Below, piece after piece: positions 58,293-64,000 of a DNA stretch of 64,000 nucleotides. The DNA is taken from assembly GCA_013176395.1 (NCBI GenBank), contig JABMLP010000015.1, positions 1,414,599 to 1,478,598 of the forward strand. The letters run 5' to 3'. Both the position numbers and the translations under genes were made by a program. Source of the stretch: Venturia oleaginea. Taxonomy: Eukaryota > Ascomycota > Dothideomycetes > Venturiales > Venturiaceae. Position 1 is the stretch's first letter. Every line of letters starts with the position of its first letter. Below the pieces are notes generated by a model. That model did not search any database. It was not told the DNA's origin and saw only the letters and a program-made list of their open reading frames with translations.

Positions 58293-59980
58293 ATGGCGAA
58301 ACATGCCATCGACCTGCTACAGGCCCCTTCGTAAGTCCTCAGCAATACGTACAGCGATAGACCTGACAATCTGCAGACAAAATGACTTCCCATCCGAAGA
58401 ACGAACCGCGTCCTCCTACAATCCCCTCACTACATTCGCCCTCCCCAAGGGAGAAGAGAAGCACTATGCGCAGCAATTCGCAGACATGTACTTTCTGCGA
58501 CTCGCCATGTTGAAACCTGAAATTGAGAAGATAGCTCATAATGCATGGGAAGACTTTGAGGTGAAGATTCTCACAACACATGGTCCCGACAAGAGCTGAT
58601 ACAATTACTGCAGTTGGGTGATAATCGGGTCAAGCCAGTAGATCGAGTGCTTGATGTACGGCAAGGAGAATTATGCTGGGTGGTGGGAACTGTATACATG
58701 GACATGCCGCTGAAGCCGAACGTACTGGACGATATTTCGAAAGAGGTATGGCAGCTGAAGTTGGAACACGTTTTCGTCTTCTAACATTGCTATAGCACTG
58801 GATCGTAGCACCGCCTGTTCGCGAAAAGTACACTTCATCGAACGGCGAGGACCAAATCTTTCTCGAGGACGAATCGGGCAGATTGAGAGTGGTAGGAGAT
58901 CAGCTGAAGAAATATCTACTGGTCACAGGATGTATAATTGCAGCAATGGGCACAGAAAACGTAGCCGGAGACTTCGAGATCATCGACATCAAATTGGCAG
59001 ATCTACCACGACAACCAGAACGATGGGAGAGGGATGAGGCAGATGCTGTACTCCAACAGTCCAAGGCGCAGAAAGAGAAGCCAAAGGGAGGAAAGATGGC
59101 GATAGTCAGTGGTCTAAGCATCACAGGAGATGGAAACGACACAGTTGCACTAGATCTCCTGGCAGAGTTTCTGCTAGGTGAAACGACGACACAGGGCGAG
59201 GCATCGGCAATTTCGAGATTGATCATTGCAGGAGACTCGCTTTCACACGCCTCACCCATTCCCTCGAGAGAGGAAATTATAATCAAAGGATCAGGCAAGA
59301 GATACGGACACGAAACGATAGCTTTCGACTCTGTGCCGAACGAACACCTCGACGCCTTCATCGCACAATTACTCCCATCGCTGCCCGTCACACTCATGCC
59401 AGGCGCAACAGATCCCTCGAGCGTAGCCATTCCGCAACAGCCACTCCATCCAGCATTGTTCCCGCACAGTCGCACTTATGCCAACCCACCTGCTCAAGAA
59501 AGCAGCGATCCAAGCTGGTTTGACAGTGTCACGAATCCTTGGGAGGGCGATATCGATGGGTGGAGATTCTTAGGAAACTCGGGCCAGCCAATTGATGATA
59601 TGTTCAAATACGTGAATGGGACGAATAGATTAAGGATGATGGAGCATCTATTGAGGTGGAGGAACAATGCTCCTACTGCTCCTGATACACTTTGTAAGTT
59701 CTCAAGCACTTTCTGGTTTGTGATGGGTTGCTGATAGTGATCAGGGTCATATCCTTTTCGAGACTCGGATCCGTTCATTGTGCAGGATTGTCCACATGTT
59801 TATTTTGTAGGCAACCAGCCCTCTTTTGCGACGGCCGTTATTGCTGGGCCACTCGGGCAAGAGGTGAGGCTCATTGCTGTGCCGAAGTTTAGGGAGGAAG
59901 GAATTGTGGTGTTGGTTGGTTCAGAGACGCTGGAGGTTGAATGTGTCAAGATCAAGGTTGGGTCGGGAGAGGCAAGATGA
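58293..59980 (+). CDS. POL31: DNA polymerase delta small (B) subunit Pol31/Cdc1
   Basis: Exons 58293-58330, 58377-58560, 58614-58745, 58796-59693 and 59745-59980 give 495 residues. The N-terminus MAKHAIDLLQAPS leads to the OB-fold region (QQFADMYFLRLAMLKPEIEK; VLDVRQGELCWVVGTVYMDM; IFLEDESGRLRVVG; YLLVTGCIIAAMG). The inactive calcineurin-like phosphoesterase domain follows (MAIVSGLSI, RLIIAGDSL, LPVTLMPGATDPSSVAIPQQ), then LFPHSRTYANPP and the C-terminal WSYPFRDSDPFIVQDCPHVY / FVGNQPSFAT. It bridges the catalytic subunit and Pol32 in lagging-strand replication. The catalytic metal ligands are not expected in this family. Late codons turn G-rich after about 59510. Confidence 0.95.
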
Positions 59981-60340
59981 TATAGATGTTGCCTTGCCTT
60001 CTCTGACGTGCACGGCTCGGATAGAGATTGTTATGGTGATGTAATCCCGTCGCCTGCATCTTCGAGTTCTTCTCTTCCTCGCGCTTTCTGTGGTGTTGAT
60101 GTCCGTCTACGAATGCATCCTAAAATAGCTTTTTGGTGATAATGCAAAAATGAGGTGGCAGGTAGGGCAGCCAGCATTATGGACGAGGGTAGTGCATAGC
60201 TGAGCTGAGCTGAGATGCGGTGCTTTCTCTGCAGTGGACTCGAGATGACAGCGGGTGAGGGTAACAGCGATTGTGATGGGCAAGGATATGAGCACGGATA
60301 GCAGGCCGCGATGCAACCAAGCGCCGCCCTGAGGCCTGAA

Positions 60341-60427
60341 GGCGGGGGAGACTTTGCTGTGATAGGCGGGGAGGCTTTGTAGTGATAGGGGGGGAGGCTT
60401 TGTAGTGATAGGCGGGGAGGCTTTGTA
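60341..60427. repeat. ~23-bp minisatellite
   Basis: About 3.5 units of the type GTGATAGGCGGGGAGGCTTT(GTA); the first is diverged. Confidence 0.85.
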
Positions 60428-60536
60428 CAAGGATGGCTGTGACAGGCAGAGACCAATCAAGTGCGGATACTCCCTCCGGGACGCGCCCTCGCTTTGTACC
60501 CGTGCTGGTGGCTTGGATGTGGGATCTCGACATGTT

Positions 60537-60602
60537 CTCTATCCGTGTCAGAGGGATGCTCTATCCGTGTCAGATGGATTCTCTATCCGTGCCAGAGGAA
60601 TG
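60537..60602. repeat. 22-bp minisatellite, three units
   Basis: Three consecutive 22-bp units beginning CTCTATCCGTG, differing at a few positions. Confidence 0.9.
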
Positions 60603-61089
60603 CTTCTCATTGTTCACTCCACCTCCATTCTTCATCGCAATCCCAGCCATTATGAAGAGGGACACCTCTGTACTCGAGAGCCTTGCACAGCAGGCGGGGC
60701 CTAACAAAGCACCCGGCGGCTAGGTGTAATGGGGAAGACTTTGTACAAGGATGGTTGTGATAGGCAGCCTACGCCCTCTGGTTATACATCGTTCCCGCTC
60801 ACCCTATCAACGCTTGACATGCCCACCATCCCAATCCATTGCGCCATATACCTATCCTGGCGCCAACCAAAGCGCTTAACGTGAGCCCAGACAAAACGTC
60901 CATAGGCCCACCCTCTCCCCTCCACAGCTGGACTCTCGTAATACACTTTACCATAAAGAAATCTTCACCACTCTGACCTCTCACTCTTCGTACCTTGTAT
61001 CCCAAAACTTGGGCTGGTCCTAATCCCATCTTCTTTCCCATTTCCTAACATCACTTCTCGAGCCTCAAGGCGCTTACACCGGATTCGAC

Positions 61090-62697
61090 ATGTCAAATGA
61101 ACCCAAGGCAAAGCCTTTAGTAAGCATAAGCGCGCCCTCTCGCTCAAACTCAAAAGACTCGACATCTCTAAGGCCACCTCGAATCGCACGCTTCGCTGAA
61201 GCTACCTCCGTATACTCACCAGTCGAAGCTTCTGAGAAATCCAACCCGTTTTCAGACCCACCTACCAACCACTACTATCCCCAAGCCCAACCAGCAGACG
61301 TTGGATTTGGATACCTAAGAAAATCACACGCATCTGTCGAAATGGAAGAAACAGACACCAGATACTTGCCGCCACCGACGCCGGGGTTCAATGATCCATT
61401 GCGCAGCCCTCTCAAGAGTGCTATGAAATCGCCCGGCGCCGCTCCAAGAAACCTGGAGGCCATGCTCAGTCCGACGTTCAGGGAAGAGGAGACGCTGGAA
61501 AAGGCAGAACTCAAGACGGAGAAGGAACAAGAGGTCGATCTCAAGTCCAAGACGAGAGTGAGAATGGCCAAATTTTTCCTACGTGGAGTCAACTTCAGCT
61601 GCTCTTTGATCGTTCTTGCTATGCTCGCCACCACATTCTCAATCTTCAACGCAACGAAACACATCCCGGCTCGAAACGGTCTGCCTCCGTGGGCAGCTGG
61701 TTCCAGCACCTGGCCTCAAATCACTCTTCTCGTCATCTCTTGTATCTCGCTCTTCATGTGCCTGGTTATCTTCTGGGGTTACTACCGAGGAGGTCACAAT
61801 AGAGCTGAAAAGGTCGCCGTCTATTACACCACTTTTGCCGTTCTTTTCTTCGTCTTCAGTATCGTCATGTGGGGAGTCGGAGCGGCTATTCTGAACCAAA
61901 GCAAAGCCAACGGACGTGGACAGGATATCTGGGGATGGAGCTGCAAAGACAATAAGCGTCGGTCTCTCTTCCAGGACGACGTTTCCTATGCTCTCATCTG
62001 CCGCCTTCAGGTATGTTCTTACCGCTTACCTCACTTTCGGGCCCCTTACTAACAGCCCGCGCAGAACTGGTCTCTCATCTGCTGCATCATTGAAGTAGTT
62101 GTCGAAGTTCTGACCATTGCCATCTACGGCATCGTCTTCTACCGATTCTACTCCAGGCGCAAGCTAAGAAAATCAATGGCCGTCCGCGACCGCGCCCGAT
62201 CCGATCTTTACCTCGCCCAACTGCGCTCTCAATCCGTGCCAAACACACCAGGCTTCATGCAGAACGGCCTCCCATCCGCCCGCGAAGGAGGATGGCGCCC
62301 ACCAATAGACTACTCCCGAGGCGATCCTCTCTGCCAAGCCGAAAACGGCGAAGTCCGCGACCAAAACGGCCGCTTCGTCGTCGTCGAGCCAAAGACATTC
62401 GCGGCGCCGAAACCATTCACGCTCGCACCTGCTCCTATCAAGGCCAAGGAGAACACGCCCAAGATGTCGCAAGTGGGTTTTGGAGCATCGAGTCCCTCAC
62501 TGCCACCGCCGATGCCTTCTGTCAGCCCTGTGCAGCAGGAACAGAGACAGGAACATGTCCCTGCTGCACCTGGTGAGCGGAGTTATGGTGAAGTGTCTAT
62601 TCCGGGGGCTTATGCCGCGCCTATGGCATCACCTGGTTTCGCGCCAGATTATCACAATGCAACCACGTTTGACTTTGGTCTCGATGGACGGCGGTGA
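61090..62697 (+). CDS. four-transmembrane (MARVEL-like) fungal protein
   Basis: Exons 61090-62010 and 62065-62697 give 517 residues. The first ~155 residues are Ser/Pro-rich and disordered (FAEATSVYSPVEASEKSNPF; TPGFNDPLRSPLKSAMKSPG). Four hydrophobic spans follow: VNFSCSLIVLAMLATTFSIF, ITLLVISCISLFMCLVIFWG, VYYTTFAVLFFVFSIVMWGV, and in exon 2 WSLICCIIEVVVEVLTIAIY. A WSC motif (WGWSCKDNKR) lies in the loop between TM3 and TM4. The C-terminal ~180 residues are again disordered and Pro-rich. The layout matches MARVEL-type proteins of filamentous fungi at the plasma membrane; a precise function is not known to me. Confidence 0.75.
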
Positions 62698-63670
62698 TGA
62701 TGACATGAATTGGTAAATGCTTTTCTTTATTGTTTCTGTACTGAGACGTTCGCTATTTTGGCTATTTTTTGGGCGCCTGTTTGCAAAATATCCTCAATTA
62801 TCGCGGTCCGGGTTTACGCTTTTTTATGTTTTTTTGATACCTACCTGAGGATGGCATTTTGATGTTGGTTGAGATGCTGCTGTCTTTTGGATATGATTGA
62901 GGATGGGATGGGATGGATATTAGGTACTGCGTATGTATGTACAGATTGAGATGATGACGAGGACGGGCGACCGTGTCGAAATATATTAATAATCAAACTA
63001 TCATAAGTTATAAGCCGCTCTATGTGTCAAATGAAGTCCGATGCATCATTACTTCAAACCCTTTGCCATTTCTTCACCGCATCTAGTGCGTTGATGGTCA
63101 AGAGCTGAAAATTTCAGTCTAGATATGGAAAAGAAATCCGGAAATCTCAATTCGAATATATTTTGAGGCATCAAGTCATCAATCACGACTAAATCCCCTG
63201 ATATACCTACAACCAACCCTCCCCGCGCTTCGAATCTCCCCCCTCCCGTTCCTTCTCATCTCGAAAATTCCAAAAGATCTGTCTCAACACGGGCGCCCCT
63301 CTTCCTATATCCAACAGTATGGATGGATGGATTCAATACACCCGTCGGGCCAGTATGGCTCCAGGGGGACACTACCGATTGTATATTATACTTTGTTTCC
63401 AACTGTCCACTCTCCCTTCATTCTAAGCCCAAACATTTATTCTTGTACAGCATCTTTTCAACATACTGAATCATCAAATTGACCAAAACTCCAGAAACAA
63501 CAACAAAAACGAAAGGCACAACTTACCGTTGGCCAATAGACTGATGGGATCAGAAATTGGCGGTTAGTAAAAATGGGGTATCGGATCTAGGATTGCTGCT
63601 TGCATGGGTACTATCTTGATGAGTGAGTCCACATGCTCGGAGTTGGTTTTGGTTTTGGTTTTGGTAGAGA
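62698..63670. other. intergenic and LINE 3' region
   Basis: No gene. 63644-63664 holds three GGTTTT-type units (minus strand AAAACC), just downstream of the broken LINE ORF2 stop, perhaps in its 3' UTR. The LINE 3' end could not be placed. Confidence 0.4.
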
Positions 63671-64000
63671 CTACTCCGTCTCTCGGCTGAATCGTTTGGT
63701 AGCATCTACGAACGCAATTGTCGCTCGTACTGCTGCTACATCTGGCGTCCATTTTGGACCATCGATCATCTCTCCTCTTCTGTTTGTAAGTGTTGAGCGG
63801 CCTCCTAACAGATAGGATACGTCGCTCCTTGGCTCGGTCGCTTCTCGCAAGAGCCGTCGTTGCTCGCTTCATCGTTTGCAATCGAGTAGGAAATGCTGCA
63901 CGCTTTCCACGACTCCGCATTCTTCGCACAATGGCGATTCCGCCGCTCCGATTCGGTTCAGGTACTTGTTCAGCCGACAGTGAGACGTTCGTAATTGAGC
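63671..64000 (-). pseudogene. 3' end of LINE (Tad-like) ORF2, runs off right edge
   Basis: The minus strand from the window edge reads LRTSHCRLNKYLNRIG, then a CX2CX7HX4C zinc-finger motif (CEECGVVESVQHFLLDC). This is the C-terminal end of ascomycete Tad-clade non-LTR retrotransposon ORF2, downstream of RNase H. An in-frame TGA at 63871-63869 interrupts it; the frame then stays open through DGPKWTPDVAAVRATIAFVD to a TAG at 63673-63671. Only this last ~110 codons are in the window. It is inactive as it stands. Confidence 0.8.

Larger units (their letters stand above)
59981..61089. other. repeat-bearing intergenic region
   Basis: About 1.1 kb. It holds two short tandem repeats (60341-60427 and 60537-60602) and a diverged duplicate of CTTTGTACAAGGATGG at 60421 and 60742. 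Frames here are repeat-driven and not accepted. 60800-61089 is the promoter and CT-rich leader of the next gene. Confidence 0.45.

Overview
The window looks like a chromosomal segment of a filamentous ascomycete (Pezizomycotina, probably a Leotiomycetes-like fungus). The case rests on densely packed genes split by short introns (about 43-190 nt, GT-AG, CTAAC-like branch sites), fungal-specific gene families (HET domain, Ies1, gypsy chromovirus, Tad-like LINE) and single-copy ascomycete housekeeping genes. Exon coordinates were rebuilt by hand from splice signals and reading phase; no search was run.

Layout. 1-3.0 kb: two small genes of unknown function. 3.3-4.9 kb: first copy of a 1.6-kb non-coding retroposon with a perfect 17-bp target duplication. 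7.0-9.1 kb: 11-exon MFS permease. 9.4-12.6 kb: two small hypotheticals and a decayed FAD-linked oxidase. 13.4-15.2 kb: divergent pair mitochondrial uS13 / ER cyclophilin, the latter with two possible C-termini. 15.9-18.0 kb: DED1 RNA helicase. 19.4-22.6 kb: IES1 (INO80 subunit) with an unexpected Zn2Cys6-like segment. 23.7-31.5 kb: a young Ty3/gypsy chromovirus on the minus strand whose 5' LTR was interrupted by a solo LTR, itself interrupted by a second, inverted, near-identical copy of the 1.6-kb retroposon. 32.9-33.7 kb: carboxymuconolactone decarboxylase-like gene. 34.0-44.5 kb (minus): a coiled-coil hypothetical, the PI 4-kinase STT4 and the condensin subunit BRN1. 45.0-50.3 kb: a small membrane protein, PCH2, and a CSC1/OSCA-type channel. 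50.9-54.7 kb: an F-box gene with reading-frame breaks and a fragmentary hypothetical. 55.9-60.0 kb: HET-domain gene facing POL31 (DNA polymerase delta). 61.1-62.7 kb: a four-TM protein. 63.7-64.0 kb: the C-terminal end of a broken LINE ORF2 running off the right edge.

How it fits together. Most of the window is ordinary chromosome-maintenance and housekeeping gene space (BRN1, PCH2, POL31, IES1, STT4, DED1, uS13m), often in divergent pairs with short shared promoters. No gene cluster for one pathway is evident. The unusual biology is in the mobile DNA: a three-level nested insertion; a chromovirus whose primer-binding site is complementary to its own LTR (Tf1/sushi-type self-priming) and whose pol lies in the -1 frame of gag; and an uncharacterised retroposon family with an internal 353-bp repeat and a structured 3' end.
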